Origin: a virus
Length of the DNA: 64,000 nt
Direction: 5' to 3' (one strand)
Virus record (IMG/VR): IMGVR_UViG_3300024520_004699
Span: 1 to 64,000 of that record
Every line of letters begins with the position of its first letter. Within the stretch, counting starts at the first letter, position 1. This document shows positions 13,226 through 20,377 of the stretch, in pieces. The notes beneath the pieces are model-generated. The model had not been told where the DNA came from, made no database searches, and worked only from the letters and a program-made list of their open reading frames with translations. Both the position numbers and the translations under genes were made by a program.

Positions 13226-15161
13226 ATGGGATGGAGATCCTGCCGGGTTCATTGAGCAGGAGCTTCTCGGTTTCATCTGGTCGAAGCAGAGAGAGATCTG
13301 CCAGAGCGTCGTCGACCACCGCTTCACATCAGTGAAGTCCTGCCACTCGGTTGGCAAGACAGCTATCGCGGCGAGACTGGGGGCATGGTGGTTATCGGTT
13401 CATCGACCCGGAGACGCCTTCCTCGTGACGTCAGCTCCGACTGGCTATCAGGTCAAGGCTCTGCTCTGGCGAGAGATCAACAACATTCACAAGCTGGGCG
13501 GTTTGCCCGGCAGGACCAACACGACAGAGTGGCTGTTCGGAAATGAGCTGGTGGGCTTTGGCCGGTCAGTGCGAGACGCGGATCCGACAGCATTCCAAGG
13601 CATCCATGCACCGTTCGTGCTTGTCATCCTCGACGAGGCTTGTGGCATCACGTCAGCCATCTGGACAGCAGCCGAGACGCTGGTGGCCAACGACGACAGC
13701 CGCTTCCTCGCCATCGGCAACCCGGACGATCCGGCGACAGAGTTCGGCAACTCGTGCAGGCCGGGCACCGGGTACAACGTCATTCAAATTAGCGCCTATG
13801 AATCTCCCAACTTCACCGACGAAGAGTGCCCCGACTGGCTGAAGCAGCAGCTGGTGGGCGAGCAGTGGGTGGAGGAGCGGGCGAAAAGATGGGGTGAGGA
13901 ATCACCACGGTATCTCTCTAAGGTCATGGGAGACTTCCCAGAACAATCTACAGACGGCTTGATCCCCATCACGGCAGTCAGGGAAGCTGTGGCCCGTGAG
14001 CTGGAGGCAGTGGGCCCTGTCGAGCTGGGCGTGGACGTGGCTCGCTTTGGTCTGGACAAGACCGTCATCTACAAGAGGCAGGGGCCGGTGGCGAGAATAT
14101 ACAAGAGAATGACCAAGCGCGACACCATGTGGGTGACGGGTGAGGTGGTCAAGGCCATCAAAGATACCGATGCCACGCTGGTCAAGATTGATGACATCGG
14201 TCTTGGCGGCGGAGTAGTTGATAGGCTTAGGGAGCTGCGTTTCGAGGGCGAGTTTGACGCAGAGATTGCTGCCATCAATGTTGGCGAGCAACCTATCACG
14301 AGCGCAGCCGATGAGGTTTTTTACAATAAGCGAATAGAGCTGAACTGGATGATGCGGGACAGGTTTGTCGAAGGGGATATAGACATCGAGGATGACGATG
14401 ATCTGCAGGTCCAGATCGTCAACATGAAATACAAGCACACCAGCCGGGGCAAGCTGATCCTTCAGAGCAAGGCCGACATGAAGAAGGACACCAAGCTGCC
14501 CAGTCCTGATGAGTGGGATGCCCTCGTATTAGCTTTCACACCGAGGGAATATGGTGTAGATATGGCCTTCATGGAGCAGGCTGAAACATTCACGTATGAC
14601 CCATTCTCCATCCCAGAGTTCTGGCCCCGGGTTTATGCCATCGACATCAACGGCAACGAGATGTCAGTCGTGTGGGGGTCATGGGACACAGAGAGCGAGA
14701 CCGTCTATCTGTACGACGAGTTCATATCCACTCGCCCGGACATTTCAATCAATGCATCATCGATCCGCAAGCGGAAGGCGTGGGTGCCCGGCCTGTTTTA
14801 CATGCGCGACCATGGCCGGTCGGAAGAGCAGGGGCAGGGCATGATCAATGCGTTGCTCGACGAGGGTCTCGATATCTTTGAGAAGGAAGAGGACATGGAG
14901 ATCGCCGTCAACGAGATGGTGGCGAGGCTGACAAACCAGACGCTCAAGGTGTCGAAGAGAATGGAGCGCTGGATGGACCAGTACCATAAATACAAGCGCG
15001 ACAAGAAGGGTGAGCTGGTCCAAGAGAGGGATGGCCTGCTCAGGGCATCGGGGCTGATAGTGCAAGGAGGTCAGTTCGTAGCCACTACGGCTGATATACT
15101 AAACGCGAAACCAGACGAGGTAGCCAGTGACGACACAAAAAACCCATCGACCGGATATTGA
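13116..15161 (+). CDS. Terminase large subunit with two nuclease-like domains
   Basis: About 681 residues. ATPase: Walker A SCHSVGKTAIAA (Lys near residue 81) and Walker B VLVILDEA (near 173). First RNase H-like nuclease: ELGVDVARFGLDKTVI (near 305) and the closing DEWDALVLAF (near 468). A further 200 residues then show the same plan again: YAIDINGNEMSVVWGSWD (near 508), MRDHGRSEEQGQG, GLDIFEKEEDMEIAV, and KVSKRMERWMDQYHKYKRD, which resemble the C-terminal nuclease of other terminases. It cuts and pumps DNA into the prohead. The start is uncertain (ATG 13041 is also in frame); both overlap the small subunit gene. Confidence 0.88.
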   Translation: MSSLPSLSPDSTTEWLKNKAISEQSTRHRQITKKFGRWDGDPAGFIEQELLGFIWSKQREICQSVVDHRFTSVKSCHSVGKTAIAARLGAWWLSVHRPGDAFLVTSAPTGYQVKALLWREINNIHKLGGLPGRTNTTEWLFGNELVGFGRSVRDADPTAFQGIHAPFVLVILDEACGITSAIWTAAETLVANDDSRFLAIGNPDDPATEFGNSCRPGTGYNVIQISAYESPNFTDEECPDWLKQQLVGEQWVEERAKRWGEESPRYLSKVMGDFPEQSTDGLIPITAVREAVARELEAVGPVELGVDVARFGLDKTVIYKRQGPVARIYKRMTKRDTMWVTGEVVKAIKDTDATLVKIDDIGLGGGVVDRLRELRFEGEFDAEIAAINVGEQPITSAADEVFYNKRIELNWMMRDRFVEGDIDIEDDDDLQVQIVNMKYKHTSRGKLILQSKADMKKDTKLPSPDEWDALVLAFTPREYGVDMAFMEQAETFTYDPFSIPEFWPRVYAIDINGNEMSVVWGSWDTESETVYLYDEFISTRPDISINASSIRKRKAWVPGLFYMRDHGRSEEQGQGMINALLDEGLDIFEKEEDMEIAVNEMVARLTNQTLKVSKRMERWMDQYHKYKRDKKGELVQERDGLLRASGLIVQGGQFVATTADILNAKPDEVASDDTKNPSTGY

Positions 15162-15432
15162 TCCGGTCATCTACAGACGGATACATCGCGGGCCATCCAT
15201 GGAGCAGATCGTTGATCGCATTTGCTGCAAGCATGACGTAACGAAGTTGGCGCTGTTGTCCTCAGACTTCAAATACCGCCGAGCAGTGACCGCCAGATAC
15301 GATGTGATCAGGTCTCTTCACCGCGTCTTTCCATTCCACTCCCCTCACTCTCTGGCCTCTTATCTGGGGCTCAGCCACACGACCGTGTACCGGGCGCTGG
15401 GCAGGGTGAAGGGCAACCCGTCGACGATATGA
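15127..15432 (+). CDS. DnaA domain IV-like DNA-binding protein
   Basis: 101 residues, GTG start with GAGG six bases upstream, overlapping the terminase end. The C-terminal half reads YRRAVTARYDVIRSLHRVF, then SLASYLGLSHTTVYRALGRV, which resembles the DnaA-box-binding helix-turn-helix of replication initiator DnaA (signature HTTV). No ATPase domain is present. It may bind DnaA boxes in host or phage DNA, or be a generic regulator. Confidence 0.62.
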   Translation: MTTQKTHRPDIDPVIYRRIHRGPSMEQIVDRICCKHDVTKLALLSSDFKYRRAVTARYDVIRSLHRVFPFHSPHSLASYLGLSHTTVYRALGRVKGNPSTI

Positions 15433-15444
15433 AGGGAGCGCCAA

Positions 15445-15678
15445 ATGAAGTGGGCCAAGGAACCAAACCGAGGCGCATCGTGGGGAATGGAATATCCATT
15501 CTTATTCGGCCAACTGGTTTCTGGCCAGTGGGCTGTGTGGGAGAGGGTCACTGGTTTCGTCGTGGCGGAGTTCGGTGAAGACATTTATTCAGAGGCAAAT
15601 GCATCGGCGCACAGCCGCCGCATAAACCGAATTGAAGATGACCCAACCATGCCAGCACAGCTTGACATGGTGCCGTAG
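15445..15678 (+). CDS. Small hypothetical protein (77 aa)
   Basis: ATG after AAGGGAGCGCCAA. Begins MKWAKEPNRGASWGMEYPFL and has GQWAVWERVTGFVVAEFGED. Looks like a small beta-rich protein. No family recognised. Confidence 0.62.
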   Translation: MKWAKEPNRGASWGMEYPFLFGQLVSGQWAVWERVTGFVVAEFGEDIYSEANASAHSRRINRIEDDPTMPAQLDMVP

Positions 15679-15690
15679 AGGATTGAACCA

Positions 15691-15966
15691 ATGAACGAAG
15701 TGATCGAACACGTAGCAACGACTGAAGACCTCACCAAGCTCACGCTTGAGGATTTGTTCAACAAGGCCGCAACGTATGGGCGCATCAACGTCTTCGCCAC
15801 CGACAATATGGAGCATCCCAAGAGATACCAAGTGGATATCCATTTCGAGAGTGTACCCGGGACATCAGTAGAAGCCAGCAGTGAGTTTGATATGGAGATC
15901 AACGAAGCCTTCATACAGGCAATCACCCGGGCCCAGAAGATTGTTGAGTCCTATGGGAAGGCCTAG
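15691..15966 (+). CDS. Small acidic hypothetical protein (91 aa)
   Basis: ATG after GAGGATTGAACC. Begins MNEVIEHVATTEDLTKLTLE; contains PKRYQVDIHFESVPGTSVEA and a C-terminal helix. Its end overlaps the start of the next gene. No family recognised. Confidence 0.63.
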   Translation: MNEVIEHVATTEDLTKLTLEDLFNKAATYGRINVFATDNMEHPKRYQVDIHFESVPGTSVEASSEFDMEINEAFIQAITRAQKIVESYGKA

Positions 15967-16219
15967 AAAAGGGCACGAGATAAGCCCTCAGCTTATTCTG
16001 GAAACCTACCAGAAGGTGGGCAGCGCCAGAAAGACCGCAGCAATCCTGTGCATCTCAGCAAGTTCCGTCGCCTATCACTTGAAGCGCATGGGAGTGTGGA
16101 ATCCCATGAAAAAAGACAAAAGATCAAAGAAAGAGGAAGAGGCGGAGGTCGTAGACCCTCTCCTCACGGCCCTGAAAAAAGAGCATCCAGAAAGGTGGGC
16201 GGCCATTGAAAGAAAGTAA
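15953..16219 (+). CDS. Small helix-turn-helix protein (88 aa)
   Basis: ATG at 15953 (MGRPRKGHEISPQLILETYQ) inside the end of the preceding gene. A resolvase/Fis-type helix-turn-helix follows (KVGSARKTAAILCISASSVA, then YHLKRMG), then a Lys/Glu-rich tail. Probable DNA-binding regulator. The longer frame starting at 15881 lies fully inside the upstream gene and is rejected. Confidence 0.65.
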   Translation: MGRPRKGHEISPQLILETYQKVGSARKTAAILCISASSVAYHLKRMGVWNPMKKDKRSKKEEEAEVVDPLLTALKKEHPERWAAIERK

Positions 16220-16766
16220 TTTTAATGTCCGTGGCTTTCTCAAGTGGGTAGAGATGGTGGGCGGGCAGCCTCAACAGCCACACACAGAATGGGAAGCCGC
16301 ACGCTACATACTGGGCGGGATCATACACGTCATCCATCGCGATAAGAGGGGCAACGTGAAGATGACGCGGGGATCGTTTGAGCACTATCGCATGTACGGC
16401 GCTGGCACTGTGATGAGAGTGGTGAGGCGCGTCACACAGAAGAAGCGAACAGCCCTTGTCAATTCTCTCTTGATCCGTGATGGGGATCTGTGCTCTGTTT
16501 GCCTCCTCCCCCTACATGAGGACATTTCCATTGAGCATTGGCTCAGTGTGGAGGCTGGGGGGAACAATGGCGAAGCGAACGTGAGTTTGACGCATGCTGT
16601 ATGCAACCAGATACTCGGCGACCGGCCAGTTGGTCACAAGGTCAGCATCTGCTCGATCATTCGCGAGGTCTGTCCTGACGAGCCTCCCGACAGGCATCAC
16701 CATGTCTGGTATGACATCAGGCAACAATTCCCACTGAAAAATGGCAATGGAGGAGAGGTGACATGA
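16206..16766 (+). CDS. HNH-type endonuclease-like protein
   Basis: 186 residues from a TTG start overlapping the previous gene (ATG 16254 is an alternative). The core has LCSVCLLPL (first Cys pair), SIEHWLSVEAGGNNG and SLTHAVCNQILG, matching an HNH fold with EH in place of the usual DH. Proteins like this near terminase genes often help DNA packaging. Catalytic activity is likely but not proven. Confidence 0.7.
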   Translation: MKESNFNVRGFLKWVEMVGGQPQQPHTEWEAARYILGGIIHVIHRDKRGNVKMTRGSFEHYRMYGAGTVMRVVRRVTQKKRTALVNSLLIRDGDLCSVCLLPLHEDISIEHWLSVEAGGNNGEANVSLTHAVCNQILGDRPVGHKVSICSIIREVCPDEPPDRHHHVWYDIRQQFPLKNGNGGEVT

Positions 16767-16981
16767 ACCTTCTCATTATTTGCTCGATGGCATTTGGGTC
16801 AGCAATCTATGCTGCCGCAATGTCGAACCATTTGCATGGCTATGTAGTGGCCGTGTCATTCGTGTGTGGAGCGTTGACAGGAACCGTGCTACTCATGACA
16901 ATAGTCATGTTGGCACATTGGATTGATGGAAGGATTGATGACGATGGGACAGAAGATTCCACAGATACTATTGCCGCCTAA
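16763..16981 (+). CDS. Small membrane protein, two TM segments
   Basis: 72 residues, ATGA overlap. Two hydrophobic helices (LLIICSMAFGSAIYAAAMS and VVAVSFVCGALTGTVLLMTI) and an acidic C terminus (DGRIDDDGTEDS). Inner-membrane protein of unknown role. The next gene starts inside its end. Confidence 0.65.
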   Translation: MNLLIICSMAFGSAIYAAAMSNHLHGYVVAVSFVCGALTGTVLLMTIVMLAHWIDGRIDDDGTEDSTDTIAA

Positions 16982-17198
16982 GCCGAAGGTGATCCGTAAA
17001 AACAGGTGCCAAAACTGCGGTTACTCCCAGCTTATGAGGGGGGCTGACTACGAGTGTCATCGCGGACCTCCCGCCGCGCAGGCCTTTCCCGTGCAAAGCC
17101 AGCAGGCAGGCCAGCCAAACTTCATGATCCACACCTGTCATCCCATCGTCAAAGACATCGACTGGTGTGGTGAGTGGAAGGCCAAGCTGGATTCATAG
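16938..17198 (+). CDS. Small Cys-rich protein
   Basis: Starts at ATG 16938 (MTMGQKIPQILLPPKPKVIR) inside the end of the membrane-protein gene; ATG 16944 and 16923 are alternatives. CQNCGYSQLMRG, YECHRGPPAAQA and HTCHPIVKDIDWCGEW give six Cys, a likely metal-binding or Fe-S-like arrangement seen in small phage proteins. Function unknown. Confidence 0.62.
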   Translation: MTMGQKIPQILLPPKPKVIRKNRCQNCGYSQLMRGADYECHRGPPAAQAFPVQSQQAGQPNFMIHTCHPIVKDIDWCGEWKAKLDS

Positions 17199-17209
17199 GA
17201 GTGATTTTA

Positions 17210-17383
17210 ATGGGCGAGAAAGAGACATCACAGAGAATTTCCACGATTGCCACAAGGGGCCTATGCAACCCCCTGAGTCTGACCGCAAGGGAGATAGAGC
17301 AGGTGTGTGCTGCAGCTCTCACGCAGGGCAAAACGTCGTGTGGCATCATCGGCAAGATCAAGAAAGCGCTCGGTGTGGGATGA
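17210..17383 (+). CDS. Small hypothetical protein (57 aa)
   Basis: ATG after TAGGAGTG. Begins MGEKETSQRISTIATRGLCN, with LTAREIEQVCAAALTQGKTS. Helical. The stop overlaps the ATG of the next gene. No family recognised. Confidence 0.6.
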   Translation: MGEKETSQRISTIATRGLCNPLSLTAREIEQVCAAALTQGKTSCGIIGKIKKALGVG

Positions 17384-17565
17384 GCAAAAAGAGAACTCCC
17401 ACTCTGGCATGGACCAATCCTGAGGTCAGGTGGCTGGGTAAGGCCTCCTTGAGGTTGTTCAGGATCAACAAGCTGAACACATTACAGATTGCCAAGCGAT
17501 TTAAGGTCCGCGAGCAAACCGTCTACAATGCAATGTACAAGGAGAGGATGCGTGAGACAGCGTAG
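17380..17565 (+). CDS. Small helix-turn-helix protein (61 aa)
   Basis: ATGA overlap. Begins MSKKRTPTLAWTNPEVRWLG; KLNTLQIAKRFKVREQTVYN is a clear helix-turn-helix. Probable small DNA-binding protein in the late leftover of the tiny-gene operon. Confidence 0.63.
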   Translation: MSKKRTPTLAWTNPEVRWLGKASLRLFRINKLNTLQIAKRFKVREQTVYNAMYKERMRETA

Positions 17566-17779
17566 CATGGGCGGCGGCCCTCGCGTTCACGGGCTGGAGG
17601 TCCGCTACGTCGACGGCCCTAAGGTCTTGCACAAGGTTGGGCGCAAGCACGAGAGGATGGTGATTACCAAGCGCGTTGTCTTCCTCGATCATTCGAGATA
17701 CACGGGATCGAGGCTGCGCGAGATACGAGCCGAGCATGGGGTTGGGCGGCCATGGAGAGCGCATGAAAAAAGAGATTGA
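17552..17779 (+). CDS. Small basic hypothetical protein (75 aa)
   Basis: GTG start with AGGAGAGG upstream. Begins with RQRSMGGGPRVHGLEVRYVD and has RKHERMVITKRVVFLDHSRY. Basic beta-rich protein, possibly nucleic-acid-binding. The end overlaps the Tat-signal gene. No family recognised. Confidence 0.58.
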   Translation: MRQRSMGGGPRVHGLEVRYVDGPKVLHKVGRKHERMVITKRVVFLDHSRYTGSRLREIRAEHGVGRPWRAHEKRD

Positions 17780-18167
17780 TAGAAGGGGATTCCTTGGCGT
17801 TGCCGTTGCAGCGCCTGTCGCAGCCAGCCAAGCTTTCCGTACTGCAGCTGGATATGAAGCGCTGGAAGGGCACGGCGTGCCCGACTGCCCAACAGATTAT
17901 GTGTCGACTGATCGGATAAATCCTTGGGACGTTTATAAAAAGCTTGGTCTCCCTGACTGGAAGAAGGCAGAGCTGGCAGAGGAGGCCAAGGTGTCTCTCA
18001 TCATTGATCCCGGCATCGATTGTTTGAGATCGTGCTCGTGGGGCGCTAAGGTAAGGATGCAGGCCAAGGTCAACTATGGCAGAGCTATCCGCAAGAGCCA
18101 TCACTCAAGAGAGGTTGATGGAGTTCGTCGGGCATTCAGTAAAAAATATAAGCTGGAGTGGATATAG
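17763..18167 (+). CDS. Tat-signal protein (134 aa)
   Basis: ATG at 17763. The N terminus MKKEIDRRGFLGVAVAAPVA has the twin-arginine motif RRGFLG, a hydrophobic stretch and a likely cut near AAS-QA. So the folded product is probably exported by the host Tat pathway. The mature part (CPTDYVSTDRINPWDVYKKL) matches no family I know. Ten bases separate it from a second Tat gene. Confidence 0.65.
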   Translation: MKKEIDRRGFLGVAVAAPVAASQAFRTAAGYEALEGHGVPDCPTDYVSTDRINPWDVYKKLGLPDWKKAELAEEAKVSLIIDPGIDCLRSCSWGAKVRMQAKVNYGRAIRKSHHSREVDGVRRAFSKKYKLEWI

Positions 18168-18176
18168 GAGGATGAC

Positions 18177-18410
18177 ATGAAACGTCGAAGTTTTTTGAAA
18201 GCGATGGTCGCGGTTCCCGTCGTGGGGGTCTTGGCCACCTGCAAGCGAGACTACTTCCCGTTTGGCAGAAGCTCTGAGCCGGAGACAAAAAATTCAGCGA
18301 GCCTGTCGGGAGACTTTGGTCTGGCTCCTGTTAAACGCGAAGGCGGTACAATTATACATAAGGACGTCCCTGTAGAGCTGTGGGAATCGACCCCGAAGTG
18401 GTTCGCCTAG
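18177..18410 (+). CDS. Tat-signal lipoprotein (77 aa)
   Basis: ATG after GGAGGATGAC. MKRRSFLKAMVAVPVVGVLA contains the strong Tat motif RRSFLK. It is followed by ATCK, where Cys after a small residue is a probable lipobox. The short mature region (SASLSGDFGLAPVKREGG) is unknown. Probably an outer- or inner-membrane lipoprotein, perhaps working with the Tat protein encoded just upstream. Confidence 0.65.
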   Translation: MKRRSFLKAMVAVPVVGVLATCKRDYFPFGRSSEPETKNSASLSGDFGLAPVKREGGTIIHKDVPVELWESTPKWFA

Positions 18411-18465
18411 CATGGCCGAGATCCGTGCCTGCGCCCGGTTCAGTGTGAAGAAGTGAGGAGTCGTT

Positions 18466-18594
18466 ATGCGACGAAGGTTTTGGAGATTTCTTGAGCGTGC
18501 ATTTCTCGTTATGGCCGACAGGTGCCACGACGCCTCTATTGAGTGCTGGAAGCGTGGGTGGCTAAACCCTGTAATGAATGTAGCCAGAAAATAG
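18466..18594 (+). CDS. Tiny basic protein (42 aa)
   Basis: ATG after GTGAGGAGTC. MRRRFWRFLERAFLVMADRC continues to a basic C terminus. Amphipathic, aromatic-rich helix that could lie on a membrane. Supported by a good ribosome site and placement in a tight operon only. Confidence 0.5.
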   Translation: MRRRFWRFLERAFLVMADRCHDASIECWKRGWLNPVMNVARK

Positions 18595-18603
18595 GGAGCC
18601 TTT

Positions 18604-18801
18604 GTGAAGTACGGATGGCCGGGAAAGAAGCGCACTTATCACACAGGCCGCAAGCGGTGCCGGTATCTGAAGGACATGCGCGCGGAGTTCTCGACGTACA
18701 ATGAGGTGACTGAAGTTGAGCCAAGGAAGATGGGCAAGCCGAAGCGTAAACGTAATCCGAGAGGCTATCGAGATCACAGAGGAAGGCTGATCCATGTATG
18801 A
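18604..18801 (+). CDS. Small highly basic protein (65 aa)
   Basis: GTG start with GGGAG upstream. Begins MKYGWPGKKRTYHTGRKRCR and ends KPKRKRNPRGYRDHRGRLIH. Very basic, likely nucleic-acid-binding. Overlaps the next gene by eight bases. Confidence 0.6.
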   Translation: MKYGWPGKKRTYHTGRKRCRYLKDMRAEFSTYNEVTEVEPRKMGKPKRKRNPRGYRDHRGRLIHV

Positions 18802-19372
18802 CTGGGAGCGCAAGTTCAATCACGAAAACGAAGAGAGGGAGCGTCTCTATCTCATCAAAGAGACGAGCCGTGGTTACTATGTAAAAAAGTATGATCACCC
18901 GAATGAGAGGCTTACTTATCTGAGTAAGAAAGAGGCTTTCAAAGAATGGGGTTCATCTTCCCGCTCAGATAAGAACTATCACGAGTTTTGGGTGAAGCGC
19001 GATGTTGTGAAAACCAAGATTGATAGCATCATGCATCCTGATTATAGTGATGGCGGTCGAACATTGATAGGTTTGTTCGGGGCACTAAGAAAAAAGGCAG
19101 AGTGTAAGCGACGAAAATGCCGGTGGCATCAATATGGTCGAGAGTCCTATTGCGGTTTTGGAGAGGATGCGAATTGGGGCTGCGAAACGTGTAACAAGGA
19201 CTTCGTTGTCTGTATGGATTACTACAGTCCTGCTTACGACAATTCTGGCAAGGTTGTTAGCGATGTCCGGTGGGGCAAAATCGCAACGCTCAAGGCATAT
19301 CGTGACAAGCACCGCCAGTACCGATCTGGCCTTGGAGGCTGTACCGACACGCCCCTGAGTGTGGGGCGATAA
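18794..19372 (+). CDS. Hypothetical Cys-rich protein (192 aa)
   Basis: Begins MYDWERKFNHENEERERLYL; the centre has LRKKAECKRRKCRWHQYGRE, YCGFGEDANWGCETCNKDF and VCMDYYSP, so at least seven Cys that may bind zinc. A/T-richer than its neighbours. I do not recognise the family. Confidence 0.66.
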   Translation: MYDWERKFNHENEERERLYLIKETSRGYYVKKYDHPNERLTYLSKKEAFKEWGSSSRSDKNYHEFWVKRDVVKTKIDSIMHPDYSDGGRTLIGLFGALRKKAECKRRKCRWHQYGRESYCGFGEDANWGCETCNKDFVVCMDYYSPAYDNSGKVVSDVRWGKIATLKAYRDKHRQYRSGLGGCTDTPLSVGR

Positions 19373-19389
19373 AAAAAGGAGACGTTTTG

Positions 19390-19578
19390 ATGACTGGACG
19401 TTTAACGATAGTGAAAATTGCGGACGAGCATTATGGTTGGGAATTTACAACCGACAAGGGAGAAGTGCTGGTCAATGTTGACGGCTATGCTGATGTGGAC
19501 ACGCTCAAGAAAGACCTGAAGCGTGTGCAAAAACATCTGCCCAACGCCGAAATACCGGAGTTGGTTGTGCCATCATAA
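19390..19578 (+). CDS. DUF1508/YegP-like small protein (62 aa)
   Basis: ATG at 19390 after AGGAGACG. YGWEFTTDKGEVLVNVDGYA followed by DTLKKDLKRVQKHLPNAEI resembles the YegP/DUF1508 half-domain (strand pair, glycine turn, helix ending KKNAPDA in relatives). The match is by eye only. Function unknown. Confidence 0.5.
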   Translation: MTGRLTIVKIADEHYGWEFTTDKGEVLVNVDGYADVDTLKKDLKRVQKHLPNAEIPELVVPS

Positions 19579-19591
19579 AGGGTAAGAAGAA

Positions 19592-20317
19592 ATGACAGCA
19601 TTGCTCAGAGAGCGCGTCGAATTTACACGCGATGAGGTGCGCTTCATGGAGAAGTCATACCTAACCGAGCCTTGGTCGAAGATCTTGGACAGGCTCTCGG
19701 GCCATACTGTCAATTCGATACGGGGCAAAGCGAGCGCACTCAACCTGCGTCGGAGGAAGACTGACAAAAAATCCCAGCACACCATCGTCGAAGAGTTGAG
19801 GATAGAGCGCGAGAGATCCTGCTATAGTCGCCGGGCGCTCGCTGAGAAAATGGGATACAGCGAGACCTCATTATTTCGCTGGGAGACCGGGCGTCGTTCC
19901 CCTACAATGCAGCAGATCAAAGACTGGTGTGATTCCCTAAGTGTCACACTCACATTCACGCACAGGGAAAATGCAATGACCGACAGACGGATAGTGACAG
20001 CCGTTGAGCTGGCCACGAAAAAGATCAAGGTGCTCGACGAAAAAGCGGAAGGCGAGCCTGAGGTCTCCAACGTAAATGCAGGAGGAATAGATGGGAGATG
20101 GCAATCGGAAGCTCTGTATTTGAATGAAGATCAGGCCATCCTTGCGTATGAAAACACTCTCAGGGACTTCCTAAAGCACAAAAAAGCATCTACCATTCGC
20201 TTTACCAAGGGGCCAGTGATTGACCGCTGGCACATTACAGTCGCCGACTCGGCAATGACACATCGGGCCGCCGAACAAAGATTCACCGTCACCTCCACCA
20301 TTGAGATTTACGACTGA
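19592..20317 (+). CDS. Two-domain DNA-binding regulator
   Basis: 241 residues. Residues 10-55 resemble a Myb/GcrA-type helix-turn-helix (EVRFMEKSYLTEPWSKILDR, then NSIRGKASALNLRRRK). Residues 65-120 are an XRE-type helix-turn-helix (CYSRRALAEKMGYSETSLFR, then WETGRRSPTMQQIKDW). The remaining 120 residues are of unknown fold. It lies just before the virion operon, so it may control late genes. Ribosome site is AAGAAG before ATG. Confidence 0.68.
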   Translation: MTALLRERVEFTRDEVRFMEKSYLTEPWSKILDRLSGHTVNSIRGKASALNLRRRKTDKKSQHTIVEELRIERERSCYSRRALAEKMGYSETSLFRWETGRRSPTMQQIKDWCDSLSVTLTFTHRENAMTDRRIVTAVELATKKIKVLDEKAEGEPEVSNVNAGGIDGRWQSEALYLNEDQAILAYENTLRDFLKHKKASTIRFTKGPVIDRWHITVADSAMTHRAAEQRFTVTSTIEIYD

Positions 20318-20377
20318 GCTTCCGGATTGCTTGTTGTGTTGTGCCATAGGTTTTAATCCTCATGGGAGGATGCTGTC

